The notes beneath the pieces were generated by a model. The model did no database searches. It was not told where the DNA came from and saw only the letters and a program-made list of their open reading frames with translations. DNA of 38,924 nucleotides, taken from positions 1 through 38,924 of the forward strand of contig JALOOS010000002.1 in NCBI GenBank assembly GCA_025454275.1, in the 5' to 3' direction. Below, one piece after another: positions 16,326 to 23,600 of the stretch; the stretch's first letter is position 1; each line of letters begins with the position of its first letter. This DNA is from Desulfobacterales bacterium (lineage in GTDB: Bacteria > Desulfobacterota > Desulfobacteria > Desulfobacterales > SpSt-501). A program made the position numbers and the translations under genes.

Positions 16326-17261
16326 ATGGGCAATCAAATCAGGACTACGCTTTTACTGGGGCTTCTGACCGGTTTGATCGTGTGGATCGGCAACTGGCTT
16401 GGCGGGCGGCAGGGCATGCTGATCGCGTTGCTGGTGGCGGCCGGCATGAACTTTTTCAGCTACTGGTACTCCGACAAGCTGGTCCTTAAGATGTACCAGG
16501 CCCGGCCGGTGGGGCCGCAGGACTCCCCGGAGCTCTATGGGACCGTTCAGGACCTCTGCCGGCGGGCGGGGCTTCCCATGCCCAAGGTCTATGTGATCCC
16601 CCAGGAGTCGCCCAATGCGTTCGCAACGGGCCGCGACCCTGAGCACGCGGCGGTGGCGGTGACCGAGGGCCTGCTGAAGCTGATGAACAAGGAAGAGGTC
16701 ACCGGTGTGCTGGCCCATGAACTGGCCCACGTCCGCCACCGCGATATTCTGATCGGCAGCATCGCGGCGACCATGGCCGGAGCCATCATGATGGTGGCCA
16801 ACATGGCCCGGTGGTCGGCCATCCTGGGAGGCGGCCACCGGAGCGACGGCCAGAACAGCGGAGGAGGGATCGGGTTGATTGCAATGTCCGTTATCGCTCC
16901 CCTCGCCGCAATGCTGATCCAGATGGCGATCTCGCGCTCGCGCGAGTACATGGCCGATGCCGCCGGCGCCGCTTTTGCCGGCAGCCCGGCGGGGCTGGCG
17001 AACGCCTTGGAAAAGCTGGGGGCCTACTCGAAACGGCTGCCGATGGAGGCAAACCCCTCGACCGCCCACATGTTCATCGTAAACCCGCTCTCCGGGCGCA
17101 GCCTCATGAGCCTCTTCTCCACCCATCCGCCGATCGAGGAGCGGATCGCCCGGCTGCGCGGCCAACGCTTCCAGGGTCCCCGGGAACCGTCGTCCTCCGG
17201 GCCGGCCGGGGGGCAGGATGCGGGGCGGGCGATGTGGGACCGGCTCTCCGGCAAGTCCTGA
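16326..17261 (+). CDS. htpX: Membrane zinc metalloprotease HtpX (M48B)
   Basis: 311 residues, close to the usual length of about 290. Two N-terminal hydrophobic helices (about 7-25 and 29-47) precede the catalytic zinc motif HELAH (residues 131-135), with a further pair of hydrophobic segments (about 145-165 and 180-200) and the third-ligand region SRSREYMADAAGA. The PKVYVIPQESPNAFATGR stretch before the active site is typical. HtpX degrades misfolded inner-membrane proteins with FtsH. AGAGGG lies about 11 bases before ATG 16326. The C-terminal tail is glycine- and proline-rich. It is monocistronic and convergent with the trxB operon, separated from it by 10 bases. Confidence 0.95.
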   Translation: MGNQIRTTLLLGLLTGLIVWIGNWLGGRQGMLIALLVAAGMNFFSYWYSDKLVLKMYQARPVGPQDSPELYGTVQDLCRRAGLPMPKVYVIPQESPNAFATGRDPEHAAVAVTEGLLKLMNKEEVTGVLAHELAHVRHRDILIGSIAATMAGAIMMVANMARWSAILGGGHRSDGQNSGGGIGLIAMSVIAPLAAMLIQMAISRSREYMADAAGAAFAGSPAGLANALEKLGAYSKRLPMEANPSTAHMFIVNPLSGRSLMSLFSTHPPIEERIARLRGQRFQGPREPSSSGPAGGQDAGRAMWDRLSGKS

Positions 17262-17271
17262 CCCCACTGCA

Positions 17272-17484
17272 TCAATCGGAGGTCGGCGGCCGCTGCGACT
17301 GCCCTGACGCGCTTTCGTCGCCATCCGGCCGAAGGACGGACGGCGGGCGGCAGAGATTGCAGCGGTCGTCGCTGCAGCCGAGGCAGTCGAAGCAATCCCG
17401 GCAAGGGTGCTTTTGCGGATGGGCGCGGACGGTCGGCGGAACATACACCCGGCCCGTCACCCCGCATAGAGTGATGAAAGGCAT
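17272..17484 (-). CDS. Small seven-cysteine protein downstream of trxB
   Basis: 70 residues, MPFITLCGVTGRVYVPP at the start. Cysteines at 7, 28, 31, 34, 37, 42 and 45 form a compact cluster, HPCRDCFDCLGCSDDRCNLC, that could bind zinc or an iron-sulfur cluster; the tail is hydrophilic and looks disordered. ATG 17484 is 12 bases past the trxB stop, so the two are probably co-transcribed. The dense cysteine pattern and the tight spacing argue that it is a real gene. It could be a redox partner or a metal-binding accessory of TrxB; this is inference. No family recognised. Confidence 0.6.
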   Translation of the reverse strand: MPFITLCGVTGRVYVPPTVRAHPQKHPCRDCFDCLGCSDDRCNLCRPPSVLRPDGDESASGQSQRPPTSD

Positions 17485-17496
17485 GGTCGGCGCCTT

Positions 17497-18462
17497 CTAT
17501 TTGGCAGCCGGCAACGCGCACTCAAGCGCGGCCTTGCGCGTCTCCACGTAGTGGGCGGCCGCCAGGGCGGCGGTGCAACCGTCTGCGGCCGACAGTACGA
17601 TCTGGCGGGCGTATTTCTCCCGCAAATCTCCGATCACGTACAGACCCGGAATGGTGGTGGCGCATTTTTCATCCGTGATGACATAGCCGTCGGCGTTGCG
17701 CCGGATCCCGGCCGGCACGAGGCGGTTGTTGGGAACAAACCCGATGAAGATGAAGAGGCCGTCGACGGGGAGCGCGGAGCTGTCACCGGTCACTGTGTTC
17801 CGCAGCGCCACGGCGTTGACCCCGTTCGCATCGGCCTGGATCGCGGTCACCACCGAATTCCACGCGAAGCGGATCCGGCACTCGGCCTTGGCCCGCTGCT
17901 GGAGAAGGGCGCCGGCCCGCAGTTGATCGCGGCGGTGAACGACGATCACCTCGCGGGCGAGCTTGGCGAGATAGAGCGCCTCCTCGATGGCCGAGTCCCC
18001 GCCGCCCACGACCGCGACGGCCTTGTTGCGGAAGAAAAACCCGTCGCAGACGGCACAATAGGAGACCCCGCGGCCGTAGAACTCCTTTTCCCCCGGCACC
18101 TCCAGTTTGCGCGGGCTGCCGCCGGTTGCCAGAATGACACTGTGGGCCTTAAGACAATCTCCACCGGCCAGGCGCACCGTGTGGCCGTCGAGGCCCGGCT
18201 CGATGACGGTCACCTCATCGGAGCGGATCTCCATGCCGTAGGAGCGGGCGTGGTTGAGCATTTTCAACGACAGCTCGGCTCCGCCGATGTGCTCGTCCCC
18301 CGGCCAGTTTTCGACGGCGTCCGACAGGTTCACCTGCCCCCCGGGCGCTCCCATCTCGACCAGCACGGTCTTGAGTGCGGCGCGCATGGCATAGATCCCG
18401 GCGGTCAGCCCGCCGGGTCCGCCGCCGATGATGATCAGATCGTAGAGGCCGGAGCAGTCCAT
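17497..18462 (-). CDS. trxB: Thioredoxin-disulfide reductase
   Basis: 321 residues from ATG 18462 (MDCSGLYDLIIIGGGPGG), preceded by AAGGAG at 6 bases; an in-frame start at 18513 gives a leader not seen in the family. The FAD Rossmann motif GGGPGG is at 13-18. The redox pair CAVC (Cys136, Cys139) is in GVSYCAVCDGFFF. The NADPH motif GGGDSAIEEA follows, and the FAD-closing GLYVIGDLREKYARQ is near the end. It transfers NADPH electrons to thioredoxin in the cytoplasm. It lies between the class IV aminotransferase (62 bases upstream) and the small cysteine-rich gene, probably all from the promoter at 19411-19439. Confidence 0.95.
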   Translation of the reverse strand: MDCSGLYDLIIIGGGPGGLTAGIYAMRAALKTVLVEMGAPGGQVNLSDAVENWPGDEHIGGAELSLKMLNHARSYGMEIRSDEVTVIEPGLDGHTVRLAGGDCLKAHSVILATGGSPRKLEVPGEKEFYGRGVSYCAVCDGFFFRNKAVAVVGGGDSAIEEALYLAKLAREVIVVHRRDQLRAGALLQQRAKAECRIRFAWNSVVTAIQADANGVNAVALRNTVTGDSSALPVDGLFIFIGFVPNNRLVPAGIRRNADGYVITDEKCATTIPGLYVIGDLREKYARQIVLSAADGCTAALAAAHYVETRKAALECALPAAK

Positions 18463-18524
18463 GAGGTCTCCTTCTCTTGTTTCATCCCGCAGCCTGCATC
18501 CCGTATCCCGCATCCGGAATCAGC

Positions 18525-19370
18525 TCACCCCGCGGCGGCGGCCAGGCGGGCCGTGTACTCCTCGAAGGACTTCATCAGGGCGCGGGTCCCCGCCCCGGGA
18601 GATCCGGCGCCGATCACCTCCTCGTCCACCCGCACGACGGGCACGATCAGGCGGTTGGAGGAGGTGATGAAGACTTCATCGGCGGCAACCAGCTCCGCGC
18701 GGGAAATGTCGCGCTGGTGAACGGGAAAGCGCTCCTGCGCGAGAGCGATCACTTTTCCGCGGGTGATGCCGTGCAGGATGCCGCGGTCGGGGGTGACGAG
18801 CGCGCCGCTCTGAAACGTAAACACGTTGCTGGTGGTGCCCTCCCGGACCGATCCGGCCGGGTCCACGTAGAGGGCCTCGATGGCCCCCTTGCGGCGGGCC
18901 TCGGCGAGCACCAGGATCGCCCGGATGTAGTCGATGCTCTTGGCGCCGGGGATCGGGCGGCTGTAGGGCACTGTAATGACGCGGGCGCCCTCGGCATACC
19001 ACCCCGGCGGGTACGGACTGAGCGGGGAGACCATGATGGCGATCCGCGGCTTGCCTTGGGGGGTGATGAAGTCGGGGCTGGGGCCGCCGGTGACCAGGAC
19101 CCGCACGCTCGACTCCACCGGCGGGTTGTGCCGCAGCGTCTCCCGTACGAGGTCGGCGATCTCGGTTTCGGTCCATGGCAGTTCGATGCCGATCTCCCGC
19201 GCGGACCGAAACAACCGCTGGACGTGCTCCTTGATGAAGATCACCTTGCCGCGGTAGGTGCGCATGAAATCGAAGCATCCGTACCCTCTCAGCAGCCCCA
19301 GGTCATTGATCGGGAAAACCGCCTCCGCGTCGGGCACGAACTTTCCATCGACATAGTAGACATTGGCCAT
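18525..19370 (-). CDS. Class IV PLP aminotransferase (branched-chain/D-amino acid type)
   Basis: 281 residues from ATG 19370 (MANVYYVDGKFVPDAEA). The PLP lysine is Lys144 in IPGAKSIDYIRAIL, followed by the family run EARRKGAIEALYVD and GSVREGTTSNVF. The N-terminal DLGLLRGYGCFDFMRTY is the second family block. The fold type IV family includes IlvE, D-alanine aminotransferase and aminodeoxychorismate lyase; length and start best fit the first two, and I cannot choose between them. It opens the trxB operon behind a near-consensus promoter. GAGG lies about 15 bases upstream, so the ribosome site is only fair. Confidence 0.85.
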   Translation of the reverse strand: MANVYYVDGKFVPDAEAVFPINDLGLLRGYGCFDFMRTYRGKVIFIKEHVQRLFRSAREIGIELPWTETEIADLVRETLRHNPPVESSVRVLVTGGPSPDFITPQGKPRIAIMVSPLSPYPPGWYAEGARVITVPYSRPIPGAKSIDYIRAILVLAEARRKGAIEALYVDPAGSVREGTTSNVFTFQSGALVTPDRGILHGITRGKVIALAQERFPVHQRDISRAELVAADEVFITSSNRLIVPVVRVDEEVIGAGSPGAGTRALMKSFEEYTARLAAAAG

Positions 19371-19410
19371 ACGGTGCGTTCGCCTCGCTTTCCTTCGAAT
19401 GTGAAGCGGA

Positions 19411-19439
19411 ATTATATGACCTTCCCGGATAGCTGACAA
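19411..19439 (-). promoter_or_regulatory. Strong sigma-70 promoter for aminotransferase-trxB operon
   Basis: On the minus strand TTGTCA (19439-19434), exactly 17 bases, then a perfect TATAAT (19416-19411). The start codon at 19370 follows about 35 bases after the expected start site. Best promoter match in the window. Confidence 0.7.
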
Positions 19440-19608
19440 GCCCGGAGTGCATCGGCGGCCGCCGGCGCGGTTCTGCCGCCGGCTCTAAAGGGTTCGGGCC
19501 AAAGAGCCGATACCACCTCCGGTACAGCGCCGCGGCGCCCGCCCGCCTTCCGCCTGTCCGGATGCGGTGCGGCCTATCTCTGTGGGGTCATAAGGAAAGA
19601 TCGCCAAA

Positions 19609-21516
19609 ATGCGAACCGATGCGCCTCTGTCCACCGGTCCCCGGTCCCCGGGCGGATCCCCTCCCGCGCTGCAGACCATCGTGGCATCACTGGTTGCCAC
19701 CGGCCGGGTGAGCCGCGAGCAGCTCGCCTACGCCCAGCGCGTGCAGGCCAAACTGGAAACGCCGCGCCCCACCCTGGAAGTGCTCAAGGACCTGAAGTTC
19801 GTTACCGACGAGCAGATCAAGGCCGCCGTTCGCGAAAACGCCGCCCCCGCTTGCCTGGGAAGTCTGCTGGCCGAGCTGGGCCGCATTCGCGCCGAGGATC
19901 TGAGCACCGCCCTCGCCATCCGGGCCGAGAGCGATCCGCCCCGGCGCATGGGGGAGATCCTGCTCGAGCGGCGGCTGATCGATGAGCGCGCCCTGCTCGA
20001 AGTGCTCTCGCAGCAGATGGGGTTTCCCTGCGTGGATCCGGATTTCACGGAGATCGACCCCCGGCTCTTTTTCAAGGCGCCCGCCGCCACCTACGAGGCC
20101 CATGGGTTCGTGCCGGTCCGCATGGAGGAGGGCAAACCCCTGATCGCGTTCGCCGATCCCCTGGAACCGGCCGACCTCGACGCCGCGCGCGAGACCTTCG
20201 GCCCGAACCTTACAGCCGCCATCGCCCGCAAGAGCGCCATCGTGCGGGCGATCAAGCGCGCCCAGCGCACGAAGCAGCGCGAACGCATCTCCGCCGCGGA
20301 CGAGGGGTCCATCATCGCCCTGGTCGACGGCATCATCCAGGCCGCGGTCGCGCGCCGGGCGAGCGACATCCATATCGAACCGTTCAAGGAGCACACCCGG
20401 ATCCGGTTCCGCCAGGACGGAGTGCTCGTTCACCACGATGAGTTTCCCGCCGCCCTGCACGGTGCCGTCACCAACCGCCTGAAGGTGATGTGCGATGTCG
20501 ACATCACCGAAAAACGGCGCCACCAGGGTGGCCGTTTCGTCGTCGATCAGGGGGAGCGCCGCCTCGACCTGCGCGCCTCCTTTTATGTAACGGTTCACGG
20601 CGAGAAGATCGTGCTGCGCCTGCTCAACCGCCAAAGCCAGCTGATCCGGCTCGAAGAGAGCGGCATGGCGCCCCGGATGGTGGAACGGTTCAAGGAGGAG
20701 GCCCTCTATCTGCCGAGCGGGATCATTCTCATCACCGGGCCGACCGGCTCGGGCAAGACCACCACGGTGTACGGCTGCATCAACCACATCAACGACCCCC
20801 AGACCGCCATCATCACCGCCGAGGAGCCGGTCGAATACGTCATCGAGGGCATCGCCCAGTGCTCGATCAATCCGCGGATCCAACTGACCTTCGAGGAAAC
20901 CCTGCGGCACATCGTGCGCCAGGACCCGGATGTGATCGTGATCGGTGAGATTCGCGACACCTTTTCAGCGGAGGTGGCGGTTCAGGCGGCCCTGACCGGC
21001 CACAAGGTGATCACGACGTTTCACACCGAGGACAGCATCGGCGGACTCCTGCGCCTGCTCAACATGAACATCGAAGCGTTTCTGATCGCATCGACCGTGG
21101 TGAGCATCATGGCCCAGCGGTTGCTGCGCCAGGTGTGCCCCGACTGCGCCGCCTCCTACCGCCCCACCCCGATCGACCTGCAGCGCCTCGGGTACGGACC
21201 CGGGGATGCCGAAGAGGCCCGTTTCACAAAGGGCCGGGGCTGTGCCCGCTGCCAGTACACGGGCTACCGCGGCCGGGTCGGCATCTTCGAACTCCTGCTT
21301 TTGAGCGAGGAGATCCGCAACGCCATCATTCAGCACCAGACCAGCCAGGAGATCCGCCGCATCAGCATCGAATCCTCCGGCCTCACCACCTTGCTGGAGG
21401 ACGGCCTCGTCAAGGCGGCGGCCGGGGTCACCACTATCGAGGAGCTGCTGCGCTGCCTGCCCCGGCTGCAGCGGCCCCGGCCGCTGCCGGAACTGCGCCG
21501 CCTGCTGGAGGTGTGA
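19609..21516 (+). CDS. GspE/PilB-type secretion ATPase with MshEN-like N-terminus
   Basis: 635 residues; ATG 19609 follows AAGGAAAG. The N-terminal part has two stretches like the MshEN cyclic-di-GMP-binding motif (CLGSLLAELGRIRAEDLSTAL and RMGEILLERRLIDERALLEVL, partly quoted). Then ASDIHIEP (251-258), Walker A GPTGSGKT (377-384), the Asp box around EEPVEY, Walker B DVIVIGEIRD (441-450), a His box TTFHTED, and a zinc-type cysteine set Cys510, 513, 545 and 548. All catalytic motifs are present, so it should be an active hexameric ATPase of a type II secretion or type IV pilus machine. No pilin, GspF or secretin gene is near; the three following genes are HDOD, an unknown and a Lon protease, with a 2-base gap to the first. 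That is an unusual setting. Confidence 0.9.
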   Translation: MRTDAPLSTGPRSPGGSPPALQTIVASLVATGRVSREQLAYAQRVQAKLETPRPTLEVLKDLKFVTDEQIKAAVRENAAPACLGSLLAELGRIRAEDLSTALAIRAESDPPRRMGEILLERRLIDERALLEVLSQQMGFPCVDPDFTEIDPRLFFKAPAATYEAHGFVPVRMEEGKPLIAFADPLEPADLDAARETFGPNLTAAIARKSAIVRAIKRAQRTKQRERISAADEGSIIALVDGIIQAAVARRASDIHIEPFKEHTRIRFRQDGVLVHHDEFPAALHGAVTNRLKVMCDVDITEKRRHQGGRFVVDQGERRLDLRASFYVTVHGEKIVLRLLNRQSQLIRLEESGMAPRMVERFKEEALYLPSGIILITGPTGSGKTTTVYGCINHINDPQTAIITAEEPVEYVIEGIAQCSINPRIQLTFEETLRHIVRQDPDVIVIGEIRDTFSAEVAVQAALTGHKVITTFHTEDSIGGLLRLLNMNIEAFLIASTVVSIMAQRLLRQVCPDCAASYRPTPIDLQRLGYGPGDAEEARFTKGRGCARCQYTGYRGRVGIFELLLLSEEIRNAIIQHQTSQEIRRISIESSGLTTLLEDGLVKAAAGVTTIEELLRCLPRLQRPRPLPELRRLLEV

Positions 21517-21518
21517 GC

Positions 21519-22382
21519 ATGGCATCCCCCCCCTCCTTCATCGAGATCGTCGAACACCGGATTGCAACCAACTCCGTCCGGCTGCCGGTCTTCAACCTCA
21601 CCGCCGCGCGGGTGCAGCAGGAGGTCGGCCGCGAAGAGGTCAACCTCGCGCTGATCGAGCAGCTGATCGTGAGCGATCAGGCCCTGACCGCCGCGGTGCT
21701 GCGGTTTTCGAACTCGGCCTTCTACAAGGGGCTGACCCAGGTCGCCACGGTGCGCAACGCCATCATCCGCCTGGGGATCAACGAGGTGGCCAACATCGTC
21801 ATGGCGGTGACCCACGAAAACCAGTTTCGCTCGACCGATCCCTTCTTGAACGGGCTCATGCACAAGCTCTGGCGGCATGCCCTCGGCGCCGCCATGGCCG
21901 CCCACTGGCTGGCGCGGCACTGCGGGCTGCACGGGGTCGTCCATGAGGCCTTCTTTGCGGGGCTGTTGCACGACGTCGGCAAGCTCTTCATCCTGACGGT
22001 GATCGACGAGCTGCAACAGAACGGCGATCTGCCGGTGAAGCCCTCCGCGGCGCTGGTGCTGGAGGCCATGAAGGATCTGCACGCTACCCACGGGTACGCG
22101 CTCATGCAGCACTGGAACCTACCGGAGCGCTACAGCCGTGTCGTGCGCGACCACCATGCCGCCACGGCGGGGGGCGAGGACCCGCTCTTTCTGACCGTGC
22201 GCCTGGCGAACAAGGCGTGCCGGAAAATGGGGATCGGCGTGGTCCATGAGCCGGCGCTGGCGCTCGCGGCCACGGCCGAAGCCGGGGAGCTGCACCTGTC
22301 GGAGGTGGACGTCGCCAAGTTGGAGATCATGCTGGAGGATTCGCAGCCGTTCAACCGGAAAGAGGCCGAGGCGGTGAAATGA
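21519..22382 (+). CDS. HDOD-domain signalling protein
   Basis: 287 residues; ATG 21519 lies 2 bases after the ATPase stop, with GGAGGTG spanning that stop codon, so translation is coupled. The HDOD domain covers about residues 15-215: RLPVFNLTAARV, then SDQALTAAVLRFSNSAFY, VATVRNAIIRLGINEV, then EAFFAGLLHDVGKLF, HGYALMQHWNLPE and VRDHHAA. The HD pair and several histidines are kept, so metal binding is possible, though HDOD proteins mostly act as non-enzymatic signalling modules. There is no second domain. Codons 3-5 contain a C8 run (21526-21533) prone to slippage. Being in one operon with a type IV pilus-like ATPase suggests control of that ATPase or of the protease downstream. Confidence 0.85.
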   Translation: MASPPSFIEIVEHRIATNSVRLPVFNLTAARVQQEVGREEVNLALIEQLIVSDQALTAAVLRFSNSAFYKGLTQVATVRNAIIRLGINEVANIVMAVTHENQFRSTDPFLNGLMHKLWRHALGAAMAAHWLARHCGLHGVVHEAFFAGLLHDVGKLFILTVIDELQQNGDLPVKPSAALVLEAMKDLHATHGYALMQHWNLPERYSRVVRDHHAATAGGEDPLFLTVRLANKACRKMGIGVVHEPALALAATAEAGELHLSEVDVAKLEIMLEDSQPFNRKEAEAVK

Positions 22383-22442
22383 AAGCCCGATCCGAGTGCC
22401 ACCGCCTGCCGGGTGGGACCGGCCGACCCGCGCCGGTGCCGC

Positions 22443-23600
22443 ATGCCTAGCCGTCCGGCCGCCTCCCGGGCCTGGGTGCTCTCCGAGTCGCTCCCGGCCA
22501 CGGTGGATCCCGGCTCCGTCGACCCCGAGGCCGACCGGGGCCCCGTCAGGGAGTGCCGGATTTCGGAGATCGGCCGCTACCTGCTTCACCCGGGCCCGGT
22601 CGAGATCCGCAAGCGGCTGGTGGGCTGCGAGGTTCACCGCGCCCAGCGCGGCCTGGTGCGCTGGCTGCGCCGGGTCGGGTCCGGGCTGCGCCGGCGGGCG
22701 CCGAAACGCCCCTCCGATGTGCTTCTCACCGGGTTCAAGCTCAAGGTGCCGGCCATGAACGACCCGGACCTGGAGGCCCACCTCCGGCGGCTGGCCGACG
22801 AGCTGCGCAGTTTCGATCCCTTCATCCCGAAGCTCGCGCGGATCCAGGCGGCCGGGCTCGCCCAGCTCGTTGGCATCTGCGAGGAGGTCGGCGGCGGGTA
22901 TTCCTACCTGAAACTGCAGGGAACGTTCGAGGAGAAGATTCGCTATCTCAGCGCCAACGTGGGTCGCGAGGTCCGAGTCACCCTGCACCGCGCCCAGGTC
23001 TCCGAGGGTCTTTTCGATCTGCGCGGCTTTCCCCCGGCGGCCTTTAACCCGGCCAACGCATTTCGGCTGTTGACCTACACCCGGGCCGGTGCCCCGGCCG
23101 CCTGCGTGCTGAACGCGAAGGGGAACCTGGATTTCCGCCTGGCCGACCCCCAGGTGGTATCTTACCTCAGCCTGTTCGAACACACCCTGGCGGTCAATCC
23201 CGACCTCCGGCATGCGTTTGAGGCCTGTTTTCTCGGAAGCGCCCGGCCGGTGCGTCTCTTCTTCAACCGCCAGCTGGAGGTGGATTACTCCAAGGCCAAC
23301 CTTCCGGAAATCTACCGCTCCCTGTTGCGGTCGACCGATCCGGGCGGCAGCCGCCACCTCATCAAACCGGTGTTGAACAGCATGCAGACGGCGGTCTCGT
23401 TGAGCTATCTGCCGGCGGCGGAAGGCGGGGAGGAGAAGCTCTTCACCCAGGTCTCCATCCTCCACGATCTGCGCGCGCTCGACTCCCTGAGGAAGAGCCT
23501 GCCCGCCGTGTATGCAGAGCTGAGCCGGAGAGCCTTCAGTTCGGACGCCGGCCGCTTCTACCTGCTCGATTCGATCACCGGAGCCACTCATGGCAGCTGA
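22443..23600 (+). CDS. Unrecognised protein between HDOD and LonB genes
   Basis: 385 residues from ATG 22443; a GTG at 22413 in the same frame is an alternative, and neither has a clear ribosome site. No signal peptide or membrane helix. The N-terminal 90 residues are rich in arginine (RRVGSGLRRRAPKRPSDV). From about residue 95 it looks like a folded helix-rich domain (DPDLEAHLRRLADELRSF, then GICEEVGGGYSYLKLQGTF), with a more beta-rich middle (LFDLRGFPPAAFNPANAF) and a helical end (LHDLRALDSLRKSLPAVY). I recognise no family. Its stop codon overlaps the start of the LonB-type gene by 11 bases, so the two proteins are probably made together and may act together, for example as an adaptor or substrate; that is inference. 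Confidence 0.75.
   Translation: MPSRPAASRAWVLSESLPATVDPGSVDPEADRGPVRECRISEIGRYLLHPGPVEIRKRLVGCEVHRAQRGLVRWLRRVGSGLRRRAPKRPSDVLLTGFKLKVPAMNDPDLEAHLRRLADELRSFDPFIPKLARIQAAGLAQLVGICEEVGGGYSYLKLQGTFEEKIRYLSANVGREVRVTLHRAQVSEGLFDLRGFPPAAFNPANAFRLLTYTRAGAPAACVLNAKGNLDFRLADPQVVSYLSLFEHTLAVNPDLRHAFEACFLGSARPVRLFFNRQLEVDYSKANLPEIYRSLLRSTDPGGSRHLIKPVLNSMQTAVSLSYLPAAEGGEEKLFTQVSILHDLRALDSLRKSLPAVYAELSRRAFSSDAGRFYLLDSITGATHGS

Noticed and set aside
19440..19608. GC-rich inverted and direct repeats (CGGCGGC/GCCGCCG, GGCTCT/AGAGCC) before the ATPase gene
   Set aside because: Such repeats are expected by chance at this GC content and no terminator or operator pattern is supported.
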